From positions 186,001-250,000 of the forward strand of contig NW_026042450.1 of assembly GCF_023856365.1 (NCBI RefSeq): 64,000 bases of DNA, given 5' to 3'. How positions within the stretch are numbered: position 1 is the stretch's first letter; each line of letters starts with the position of its first letter. The DNA comes from Brienomyrus brachyistius. Taxonomy: Eukaryota; Chordata; Actinopteri; Osteoglossiformes; Mormyridae. A program made the translations under genes and the position numbers. This document shows positions 31,213 to 41,778 of this stretch, piece by piece. The notes under the pieces were generated by a model. The model was not told the DNA's origin and ran no database searches. It saw nothing but the letters and a program-made list of their open reading frames with translations.

Positions 31213-33512
31213 AAATATCATTATGAGTCCCTGTTGTCCCAGTCTTGCATCCATAGCTTCTGGCTTTGACCTTGAATAGGATAAGTGCTACAGCCAATGG
31301 ATGGATATTCCATACTTACATGCACTCCACACATTAATGTCAAATGAGAGTATAATTTTCTTTACATGCACTATTAAGTATTAACATGGTCTATATGAGT
31401 AATTATGTAACTAATATTAAATAAATGTAAAGAATATATACCATGCAGTGTTGGCCTCCCATCTGCAGGGTAGGCCACACGAATCCCAGCCATAGTCTGT
31501 GCCTATGTGTATAGACTTTGCATGTCCTGAATATGTCACATTAGACATGGATTGATATCAAGCTTGGTACTTCATGATTAAAGCTAAATCAATAACGTAA
31601 AACATTCCCAGTTAAATATTCAATTGCTTGGAAAAAGGCCTATTTACCAATTAAACCAGTAGCAATAGCACATAAATCCATTAAATACACAGATTAAGTT
31701 TAATTTGGTCTCAGATATTACAAAACCTCATGAATAATACACTGACATTAGGTCTATATATTTGTGTGTTTTTTTCCCATTAGCCTAGCCTACTTTTTGT
31801 CTCTGGGGAAAAGGATACGAATGAACTCGCATGTACGCTAAACATGACTTTATACACAAACACGGAATGTAGTGTCCAGTGTTCAAACTCATTGATTTCA
31901 GGTCATTTTCACCTGTTGAAATGATTGAAGACAACAAAAAGATCATTTAAAGCATAAATGCATTTATTTTCTAATTAGATGTCAGCAAAACATTAAACAT
32001 TTGTATGTAGTAATTGCAAGAAAACAAAAAGAAAACAAAATGTACCATTTTAAGTTTCTGGTACTGTGACATAACACTGATATCAGCGCATTTAACAACG
32101 TTACACATGACAGGCTAAACTATTCCTTCTAAGCTAGGTATCCTAAACTCAGTACGTCCAAACAAAAGCAAAAACAGAAATACTGTCACAGGTCCAGGGC
32201 GGATTGAGAGCGACAGCGTGTCATGGAGCAAACAGAAACAGAGAGTGGACGACTCACTCAGGGATTCAAAGGAGGAAAGGGGAAAAACACTAGAGACACT
32301 AATAAAAACAAAAGCAGACCACGAGGGGTCAAAAACAAGACAAGGAACAACAGTAATCAAATAAGAAATCGGTCGGTGGGTCACAAGCTTTTTTTTTTTT
32401 TTTTTTTTTTCCCTCCACCACCCCCCCTCTGCGGAGGACCACTTTATTGTGCCCGAGATGTTATTTCAGGTGGAGTCTAGGACCCAACCTGACACGTGTG
32501 TATAGACAAACAGGCACACACATATACAAGCATACGTTCCCACCCTCATGCAGACATAAACAAATATTTACACATTCACCCAACATTTAGACACACAGAA
32601 AGGAACGCTGTACACATACTCTCACTCCCCATATATACTCTATGTGGACCCCTATTTTTCCTCTGGCGAGGAGACCAGAAGATCACCCCGGACCCCGCAG
32701 TAGCCGAGAAGCCCACCAGCCCAGACCCCGACCAGACGGCCAGCTCTACCTCTCAGCCCCCAGCCCCAAATGGCGAACGGAGAACGGGGGTGTGAAAAGA
32801 CCCCATGCCCCCCTTCGCCCGCTCAGATGTGGTATTGGTGTGTGTTGTTCTAAAGTGCTTTTAAAACAGGTGAAGGGCATGGCACTAACCACCCCCTGCC
32901 GACCAACAGCTGGTGTTAGCTCGGCCTCTCCCCAGAGCCCTCAATGTCTATGTGTGATTAAAATTGAGATGTGGGCCCTGGCACCAGAGGTAAGGCTGAA
33001 TGAACAGACCGCCCTCGGGATGCCATTCTGTGTGCCCATCCCCAACGCCCTAAATGTATGTGTCATGAGAGGGTAAGTAATGAGAGTGTCTACGTTGTAG
33101 TGTATGAATGAGGTACAGGTGGTCGCGAGGGGACAGAGGAGGAATACCTACCCTGCATCCCAGCAACGCACCTACACCTCAAAGCCCTACATGTGTGGTG
33201 GTGTGATGGAGCGGGAGGAGGGAAGCATTTAGGGATGGGGAGGAAAGGAATGGGGGGGGGCAAAATACCTCCCCCCCCGGAGCCAGCTCCCCCGCTGACC
33301 CCCATAGGCACTCCCCGTTCCCCGAAATTCATCCAGGGAGGGGGGCCCAGGCCCATCCAGACCGGGGCCCAAAGCAGCAGCACCACCGGGCCCCACAGAG
33401 CCCAAGGCGCCCCACCGGACCCCACTACAAAGGAAAAGCTACCCCCGCCCCAGCATTCAGTCAACTCCCAGACTGCATAAGACAAAAGACATCCAAAGAC
33501 ATTGTACCTCTC
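31213..33512. other. Low-complexity and repeat DNA, copy B of 17415-19726
   Basis: Same landmarks as copy A: a poly(T) run at about 32391-32411, the CACACA stretch and the GC-rich tract. No supported gene. Confidence 0.45.
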
Positions 33513-33903
33513 TGAAAGGTAGAAACGTTTCACCGCTCGTCCAAGCAGCTTTGCATGTGCAAATGCACAACCCCTCACTCAACAGAGGTAGAGGCATTAG
33601 GCACAACCTGTCTCCAATTTAACCTGCGGCCCTCTCATCATTTGCCAAAACAAAAATAATTCCCAGGAAAAAAACAGACCCAATTCACACCTCCACCAGG
33701 TGGACCACCCTTAACGACCCACTCTATCGGAGTAGGAGGGACTGGTTACATCTACCCGCAACTCCCCCCCCCACTTTGTTTCACTCAACGAGCCCCCTTA
33801 GACTACTTACCCAGGAGGATAAATATGTGGACACTTACTACCTCCCTCAGTCTGAAGAAGCTGCTTGGATGAGCAGCGAAACGTTTCTAACTTTCAGAGA
33901 CAA
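33513..33903. repeat. 45-bp imperfect inverted repeat (copy B)
   Basis: Copy of 19727-20122. Between the arms, the poly(C) run is shorter than in A. Confidence 0.7.
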
Positions 33904-33940
33904 GTCCAGTTGCCACGAGTCAACCACCAGAGAGTATGGT

Positions 33941-34706
33941 CTAAGGTTGCCTGGTCCTTCTGTTCCTCTGTGGTGAAGGGTACCTTAAGGGTACCTTCAC
34001 CACATTGCCATTTGACACTGACACCTTCACATTCCCTGCTTCTAAATCGCCAATGATCAGTTCTTCCAATAATAATTTGTCCACTTTAGTTTCAACAATA
34101 TCCAAATTTATAGCATTCAGCTGGAATTCACTGTTTATAACTTCTACTGCCACATCCACAATTTCCAATTCAAATGCTTTTTCAAAAGCCTTTTCTCTAG
34201 TCTCCTCCACTTTGACTTCTCCAATTTGTACTTGTACAATTTCGAAATTAAATTTACTTTGATCTAAATATTCGAGATCAAACTGGCAGAGGTCTACCAG
34301 CACAGCTCCTATCTTCAGACTGTCTTGATGGTTGTCTACAGGCTTTATGGAGATTGTCCTGTTATTTATCACAAAAGCCTCCAACCCATGTACATCTATC
34401 CCCTTATCCCTCCCAAGCTGGCTAGTGGGTGGAGTTACTTGGGAGCACTCCTCTTCATCACCCCAGCAGATGATCTCTTCCCACTTGTCCCAGGCTGCCC
34501 AATAAGCATCATCCGTCCAGCTAACTGCCTTGGCAATTCGCCTTCGGGAATGTGACTCAGTGGAACTGTCAGCCTGGTCAGAAGGTGATTCTGCTGGGGA
34601 GCACAGCTCTTTCTCATCTCCCCAGTCAATCACCTCTCCCCACTTGTCCCAAGTTGCCCAGTATCTGTCGTCGCTCCAGCAAACAGCTTTCTCAAATCGT
34701 CTGATT
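33941..34706 (-). CDS. Unrecognised acidic protein, terminal exon (copy B)
   Basis: Copy of 20164-20929: same splice-acceptor-like start, same length, same stop, both WxDDxYWAxWDKW units intact. Amino-acid differences from A within the exon: Met to Phe at the fourth residue after the acceptor, Glu to Lys, and two Val to Ile. The Met to Phe change means that ATG cannot be a shared start, supporting the view that this is an internal-start terminal exon. Confidence 0.6.
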
Positions 34707-35126
34707 CTGAATGAGGAAAAACAACATACAGGCAATGCAATGGAGCTGTCAGTCACTCCTGACATGTGGACTACACTTCTGCACTGACCCACACCTTCCC
34801 AATCAACAACCGCATTACTGCACAGGCAGAGCTGCTATCTTTGGTCAGCTGGCTGGCGTGAGGTTCTCAATTCCAGACAAGTCTGCACATTCATCTCCAT
34901 ATGTGTAACAGTCTTACTACCTTGTAAATAGTCTGGAGGGTTTGTAGACTACCCCAACACTTTTGATGGAGCTAATTTTAGGTTTATAATGGAACAAAAC
35001 AGACTGACTACAAGACATCTTGAGTGAGGGTTGGCAACCCTGCATATGACACTAACTAACCTGCACATAAAATTTAAATATAATCCAAACAATATACTGA
35101 ATTTTACACAAACATATTTCAATATA

Positions 35127-36161
35127 CAGTCATACCTCGGCTCACGAACTTAGTACCTGACCTGAAAAGTGCGTGACCTCAATCAATTTCTCCCATTTCA
35201 AATAATATAAATATGTATTATGTTCAATATGTTTAAACCTCAGAAACACTGCATTTTCTTCAATTTTAAATATTTGTCTGTGATCAAGAATCCATCCATC
35301 CATTTTCCAAACCGCTTATCCTACTGGGTTGCCTATCCCGGAAGCAATGGGCACGAGGCAGGGAAAAATCGAGGATGGGGGGGCCAGCCCATTGCAGGGC
35401 ACACTCACACACCATTCACTCACACATGCACTCCTACGGGCAATTTAGCAAGTACCCGGAGGAAAGCCCACGACGACATGGGGAGAACGCGACCAAGAAT
35501 ATAGACTTAAATTAAAATAACCTTACTTGTAACAAATTATGCTGTTGGCACGTCAAACTGTCGGTGCAGCGGTAAGAAAATCGGGAGAAGACTAACAATA
35601 ATAGAGGATTCATACATGGAAAAATAAGTTCACACAGCACGTTATTCACCATGAACTAGGACATAACGCCGACTTTCTCTTTAGGTCACTCTATACATAC
35701 ATATATATACTTCGAGCACGCACAGTACAACTCAACACCCCGTACCGTACAATCAAATTATGACAGACTGTGCACATATAACTGAGAGCATACATTTACA
35801 TGCTAACAAATGCTAAATTAAATAAAACAATAAAACTGAGCATACGCTGGTCGCTCGAAACACGCCAAAACACGGAAAAGAACCACAAAACATCCCCCCA
35901 AAAAACTAAACAATCAACATTAAAAGACTAAGTAACAGTCAAATGCAGTAATTTCGAAAATATTATTTTTTTATTATTATTATTATACTGGACATTTCTT
36001 CGCGTTTCGGGTGGTTCTTTGGGGAGCTTTCATTGGACCCTTTTCGGTACGTTTGTGTGTCCGAAACACGGTTCGACAACCGGTACAAAACATTTTGGAA
36101 CATCTGGTTCGTAACCCGATTTATTCGTGATCAGGACTGTTCGTGGGTCGAGGTACCACTG
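35127..36161. mobile_element. Mariner-like element with nested SINE
   Basis: Left end CAGTCATACCTCGGCTCACGAAC at 35127 and right end, reversed, CAGTGGTACCTCGACCCACGAAC at 36161; TA on both sides (35125-35126, 36162-36163). The interior has no recognisable transposase and is interrupted by a SINE at 35293-35483. The left third is also present in copy A. Confidence 0.75.
35293..35483 (-). mobile_element. SINE (main family), minus strand, 5'-truncated
   Basis: Copy of 21515-21700, extending to GAGAAC at about 35488. GACCAAGAAT follows and matches GATCAAGAAT (GACCAAGAAT in A) before the tail: a 10-bp target duplication. Confidence 0.8.
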
Positions 36162-36163
36162 TA

Positions 36164-36649
36164 CATACAAAGACAGATACTAAATAATAAGATAAGTTAT
36201 ACGATAAAATGGGAGCAGAAATGCAACGTACCTTGCCATCTTGGTGCAGAAAAGCAAGTGAAGCCGCGTCTTTCAAACCGGTAGCTTCCCACGTGCGGAG
36301 GCATCAAATGTAACCAAGCAACAACATAACTAAATAATAACATCATAATACGTATAGTATTTATGTAATAATGACAGTTTTATAAGTTTTTTATTTACTT
36401 TTAGAAGTAAATAAGAAAAAAAAATGTGTAAGAACTGCAAAGCAAGAATATAGTAGTAAGCATGAATCACACATTCAGCTCTGGATAATATCAGACAATG
36501 ACTTAAAGACACGTGAAATGAACTGCACTCTTGGAGTCTGTCTCTCCCCAAAGCACTATGCATGGTAACTTGTTTAATATGGGAATTATAAAATGACACT
36601 TTGGTAACATTTCAAACTGTTGTATCGCGATACATAGCGATCAGTATGT
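36164..36649. other. No gene recognised
   Basis: AT-rich DNA between a mariner-like element and a solo LTR. Nothing supported. Confidence 0.4.
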
Positions 36650-36654
36650 CGAAC

Positions 36655-36919
36655 TGTCACGCCCAGCTTGTACGATCCTCATGTGTGCCATGCCCCCCTG
36701 ATTATCCACGTGTGCTTCCCCATTATACCCAGCTGTGTCCGATTATTTTCGATTATTATAGTCCATGTCTTGCTTTCGTTCCTGGTCGGTCATTGATGTT
36801 AGTTAGTCGTTGTTCGTGCTTCGTCCCGTTTTAGTGCTAATAAATCCCAGTTTCCCCGTGTTCTGCCTGCCTGTTTCCTGCCCGTGCGATCGCGCTCGCA
36901 ACCAGCCCGAAACCTGACA
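36655..36919 (+). mobile_element. Solo LTR, near-perfect TSD
   Basis: TGTCACGCCC start and CCTGACA end; the flanks CGAAC (36650-36654) and TGAAC (36920-36924) differ at one base. Promoter-like and AATAAATCCC boxes as in the other family members. Confidence 0.82.
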
Positions 36920-36924
36920 TGAAC

Positions 36925-37997
36925 AAGGTTATACATCACACAAGCTTCCCACAAGAACCTGTAATTAGACTAAGCGCGTACCACACTGGGCCCGGCTGCC
37001 TTATACGGCAACCGAGCACGATCGCATCCTGCCCCCCTCCCCAGTTCTGCCCCCCTGTTGCACTTACTGGTCCGGACGCGAGCACGTTTTGTCATCAACC
37101 TGCAACTTTTTGTGTGAAAGAAACATAAGAAGCAAAGCTGTGTACCACAGTAGGGTAGAATTCATGGTTAATTTCGTGGCTTATTTGGGGCGGTTTTGAG
37201 TATGATGACACACAGATTTGTCAAGTATACAAAGCAGAGGTTTTTATTTATTCGTGCTGCACGTATAGGAAGATCCACACTTTATCAAATATCTCAGGCA
37301 GACTGATGCTGCGCGGGATACCAGTGCCAAAAAGGTATTGCGGTACCGCATTTTTGAAAGCTGTTCGGCATTACATTACATTACATTTCTTTAGTACTTG
37401 TACTAATTACACCATTTTCGCTTCCGCTAACTATGGGATCATGACGATGGACTCTATATAGCAAAACCACTGCCGAAACTAAGTTATACACTAAGTTAGA
37501 TCTGCACCCATCATGCTATATAAAATACTAAAACGTCAGCTAGTTAAGTATGATGTCCATAGCTTCACGTCAGTGATTGATGTCAGGGATATACATTGAC
37601 GTCATCAAAGTTTGATGTTTGAATAATAAATAGATAATAAAGCATAATGTGCTGCGTGGAAAGTGTTTTATATGTGATCAGGTCATCAGAGCTGTATTAT
37701 GGGATGTCACCAAGACAGGTAATGCTAATACTTAAAAGTAAATAGCATAATCATACAATGATAAGAAAGAGAATAAGGCAAAAACATTTCTTGAAATTTG
37801 GCCTGAGGGTGGCGCTAGAGTGATGGATGGATTGAACCCAAATTTGGTATTAATAGTTGGAACTGACCTCTATCCATGTGCCAAATTTAAAAAAAGTTGC
37901 CAATCAGCTCTATGGGCTGCCATAGACTCCCATGGCAAAAAGCATAATAATAGTGAAAACTACTAAAAACTATAGGTATCCTAATAATAATAGACTG
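36925..37997. other. Mostly unassigned; dispersed repeat at 37790-37900
   Basis: Contains an (ACATT)n stretch near 37375 and a repeat fragment related to 15740-15900. No gene. Confidence 0.4.
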
Positions 37998-38148
37998 TCA
38001 TCTCTAAATTGCCCACAGTGTGTGAGTGAGTGCATTCCCTGCAATGGACTGGCATCCCATCCAAAAGTATACCATTGTGTCCTATGCTACCTGGGATAAG
38101 CTACAGGCCCTCGTCTCCAGGTTATGTGGTACGAGGATGGATGAATAA
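37998..38148 (+). mobile_element. SINE 3' fragment, diverged
   Basis: Recognisable CTCTAAATTGCCC...CTGCAATGGACTGG...GGATGGATGAA body and tail of an old SINE in the same superfamily; the promoter half is missing. Confidence 0.6.
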
Positions 38149-38673
38149 TAATCATGTTTATTTCAATTTCAATTATTGGCAAATATAAACATGTACCAAG
38201 GATAATAGCAATAAATACAGTATGCCAAAATAAATGCTAGAGGAGAATCCTGCAATTCCTGCCCCAGTCCTGGGTCTGGGGAGTTTATTCTCACTGAGAT
38301 TGCATAGGATTCCTCTGGCTGCTGTTTTTCTCCCGTACACGTGAAGTGCTACTTCTTCATTGCCCACATGTGAGCCAGTATGTGAGCCCTGATCCGGGCT
38401 ACCATCCCACCCAAGGCATTTCCATTGTATGCTGCTTCCTGCAGCCCTGCAGTGGATGAAACTAAAGTACAATGGTTTGTTGATTTATAGCACATGTATT
38501 GTTATATTTTATATTATTCAAATATACATTACTCAGTAATAACTCAGTAACTACTCAAGTACAAATGATGAACAAATACAGTAACTTATGATTAAGAATG
38601 AACGAACGTGGGATCAGTATATAACTAACACTTTCTGGTTAATTAATAAATTAAGTAAGAGTGTACTACTTCA

Positions 38674-39037
38674 GGGGCGGCATGGTGGTGCTGTCATGCC
38701 CGGCTCGTATGATTCTCGTGTCTGCACGCCCCCTGATTACCCACGTGTGCTTCCCTGATCTTGCCCAGCTGTGTCCACTTATTTTCGCCCAGTCTCGTCT
38801 ATTTCAGTCCATGACTTGCCTTAGTTTCTGGTCCGTCATTGATGTTAGTTAGTCTTAGTGCTGTCTGCTCCGTCCCGATCCCGAATAAATCCCCGTTTTC
38901 CCCGTACTCCGCCTGCTTGCCTGCTTCCTGCCCGCTTGTCAGCCTGTGCGCACTACCCGCTTTAACCAGCGAACTCTGACAGGTGCACTGGTTAGCTCTG
39001 TTGCCTCACACCTCTGGGACCCGGGTTTGAGTCTCCG
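38674..39037 (+). mobile_element. SINE 5' half, interrupted by a solo LTR
   Basis: GGGGCGGCATGGTGGTGC at 38674-38691 continues after the LTR with GGTGC-ACTGGTTAGCTCTG to the B box near 39030, then stops. Only the tRNA-like head remains. Confidence 0.85.
38692..38981 (+). mobile_element. Solo LTR inside a SINE, perfect TSD GGTGC
   Basis: TGTCATGCCC start, CTGACA end. The 5-bp duplication GGTGC (38687-38691 and 38982-38986) is itself SINE sequence (the A-box GGTGCAGTGG region), which proves the insertion order. Confidence 0.9.
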
Positions 39038-40140
39038 CAATAGGCTGCCAGGAGACCATCTTGTAGCTTGCATGCGGATCTCAATAAATAGGCCTGACGT
39101 TTCTGACTTCCCATGTCAAGAGGCTCTAGAAATGTTCTCTTTTTTCCCCTTGTCCTGTCTGGCAGCTTTAGCAGAATCATGGTCTGAATGCACTGCTGTG
39201 CCAAACATGTTTGCTTTACCATAAGGGGCTCTATAAACTCTGTATAGGCCCCTCATGTTGATCTATTTCTTTTTATTTTAAAATAATTTATTTATTTCAG
39301 TTTTAACACATGTAAAAACATTGCAGTGGGTGAGCTGGCTGTAGTGGAGGGACATATTAGGAGGGGAAAAAAGGAAAAGGATAAAAAAAGACAGGAAAAA
39401 GAAAAAAGGAGTGATAGATTCAGAAAGGAATAAACAAAATTATAGCGTGCAGAAAGTAACACAACTATACAAGCATATAAAATCTTAGTATGTGCTTGGA
39501 TGAGTGCGTGCAAGTATATGTACATGTGTGCTCACTTGTGTAGGCGAGATGCAGGCTGGCGTGCGTGCCCACTCACTCAGAGACAGAGTGTTGGATGCGT
39601 GTGGAGATGTATGAGACTGTATGTAGTGTAGGGGTGAGTATGACTGTTGAGAAACTAAGATGAATTTAAAATTGACGGGCGTTGCTTGTGAACAGCTCTC
39701 CTCCACATCACTCCCCCATCAAGACCCTGAATGTATATGGTGTGAGTAAAATTGGGGGGCGGCAGCAGCACAGAGGCGAGTGATACCAACAGCCTCTGAG
39801 TAGTGCCCCCGGCCCCCAAGGCCCTGTGTGTATACTGGCATGTGATGACTAAAGTGCAATTAAAACAGGGGGAGGCAGAAGGCCGCACAGCACAGTGAGT
39901 GAGGCCACGTAAATGGCCCTCCCCACCGTAGAATGCACGGCATACACCCCCCCCTTCCCCCGAGGCCCTACATGTGTGCGTGGCATATTGTGAATGAGGG
40001 GGGAGAAGGGCTGGGATTCATAAGGCCAGGGGGCAGATTGCTCACCCCTGGCAAAAGAGAGCCAAAAAAGAGAGTCCCAAAGTGACAACAGCAATCAACA
40101 GGGGAAAAACAAGGGACAAAAAGAAAGAGAGAAGAAAAGG
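39038..40140. other. Repeat-like, purine- and GT-rich DNA, no gene
   Basis: An A/G-rich tract (39350-39450), GTGTG-rich DNA and then GC-rich DNA whose style resembles 18720-19650. Open frames here are compositional. A (TAA)n microsatellite begins at 40140. Confidence 0.4.
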
Positions 40141-40172
<32 letters not shown>

Positions 40173-40175
<3 letters not shown>

Positions 40176-40536
40176 CATCCATCCATCCATCCATTTTCCA
40201 AACCGCTTAACCTATTGGGTCGCGGGGGGTCCGGAGCCTATCCCGGAATCAATGGGCACGAGGCAGGGAACAACCCAGGATGGGGGGCCAGCCCATCGCA
40301 GGGCACACTCACACACCATTCACTCCCACATGCACACCTACGGGCAATTCAGCAACTCCAATTAGCCTCAGCATGTTTTTGGACTGTGGGGGGAAACCGG
40401 AGTACCCGGAGGAAACCCCACGACGACACGGGGAGAACATGCAAACTCCGCACACATGTGACCCAGGCGGAGACTCGAACCCGGGTCCCAGAGGTGTGAG
40501 GCGACAGTGCTAACCACTGCACCACCATGCCGCCCT
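40173..40536 (-). mobile_element. tRNA-derived SINE in a (TAA)n microsatellite
   Basis: Full-length minus-strand copy, tail CCATCCATCC at 40178, head GGCGGCATGGTGG (complement) at 40518-40535, with TAA repeats on both sides (40140-40172 and 40536-40565). Both promoter boxes are close to consensus. Confidence 0.9.
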
Positions 40537-40992
40537 AATAATAATCATAATAATCATAATAATAAAAGAAGAGAGACGATGACAATGCCTTACGCTCATT
40601 AGACCAGCAATTATTATTATATCTAGATCTCTTAGATAATCTATGGATTATTACATCAAGATTGTTAGTGTGGATACAGATCACCTGTTGCAGATTCAGA
40701 ACAGCCAGGGGGTGGAATTCTGGTGGCAACAGAGCCATCCGTTGACGTACAGTTTGTCGACTGCAATAACAGCAAGGGAGCCTCCTGGTACTCTGACTAC
40801 ACGCTGTGTAAAGAAGTGCTTCCTTAAATCCAGCTTGAAATGTTCTCCCGCTAATTTCCATCTATGGCCACGACGCCACCATGCGGGACGTCCGCATGCA
40901 CATGCACGGACAGGGTCCGTCCCTCACGACACCGGCTAATCGCCTGGCAAGCGGCGCAGGCTCTCGGTCTGATAAGCGGAACACCGATCAGC

Positions 40993-41005
40993 TCTGTCTT
41001 TCAAC
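40993..41005 (-). promoter_or_regulatory. U2 snRNA 3' box
   Basis: On the minus strand GTTGAAAGACAGA lies 16 bp after the U2 3' end, fitting the vertebrate snRNA 3'-box pattern GTTTn(0-3)AAARnnAGA that directs Integrator-dependent 3' processing. It suggests that this was once a genuine transcribed U2 gene rather than a retrocopy. Confidence 0.7.
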
Positions 41006-41021
41006 AGCAGGGGGCAGTAGA

Positions 41022-41172
41022 GGTGCACCGTTCCCAGAAACACTGCAATACCGGGTCGATGCGTGGAGCGGACGGGGCAAGCCCCACTTCCGGCTCCCTG
41101 TTCCAAAAATCCGTTTAATATGTGGTCCCCTCCATGGGGGACGTATCAGATATTAAACTGATAAGAACAGAT
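41022..41172 (-). ncRNA. U2 snRNA, nucleotides 38-188 (gene split by LINE)
   Basis: 151 bases, exactly the length expected for U2 nucleotides 38 to 188. Visible are ATCTGTTCTTATCAG, stem-loop IIa, the Sm site GATTTTTGG, the stem III region GGGGCTTGCCCC, CACGCATCGACC and the terminal GAACGGTGCACC. Compared with human U2 from memory, changes in stems IIa and III are paired (GTCCCCC with GGGGGAC-like partners; GGGG/CCCC for GGAG/CTCC), keeping the helices. The 5' part is at 46839-46871. U2 pairs with the intron branch site in the spliceosome; this copy is disrupted exactly at that element. Confidence 0.95.
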
Positions 41173-41778
41173 TTTTTTTTTTTCCATGCTTTATTAAACA
41201 GTTCTGTACATTTTAAAGTCACACAATAAAACACCTTTAAAACAATATTAAACAAATATATTACAGAACCATTCCCTATAGGATAAGCAAAACATAACAA
41301 TAAAAACAAGTAATACATATACACACTTTAAAATCTAATTACAATCATATGGCCATTAACATAATTAAAATGTCACCTCAAATGCAAGCCATTAAAATAT
41401 TAAAACCTTAAAAAAGGAACAGACCCGTAGACCTCAGGCCTCGGCACAAGGGTCGGGTTAAAACAGGGTTATGCATCATCCTAAAACACATAAAATCAAT
41501 GGCCTCAGGCTAAAAAACTGGTTAGTCACAGACATGGCACAGCACATAGAATAAAATGTTAATAAATACAGTTAATGTTAATACATAAAGGTGCTAAAAG
41601 TGACCAACCACAGCCGTGCTCAATCTCAGTACATGCAGTTAATTAAAATTTCCAACACCATGCACGCACAAAAAACAAAGCACACTTACCTAAAACCCAA
41701 AGTACCTCCTGTGTGCTTCAGGACAGTGCGTCATGTCGACCCTGTAGGATGGAGCGTCACCACCTAAATGAAACGGGG

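Larger units (their letters stand above)
25699..35477. repeat. Duplicated segment B (partner 14465-21700)
   Basis: 9.8 kb that aligns to A once the LTR retrotransposon at 26433-29075 is removed. It starts at AGATGAAAAGAATTG, exactly where A starts beside D. At the right edge B keeps the whole SINE and mariner-like element that are cut in A, so B looks like the donor or older form. Confidence 0.92.
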
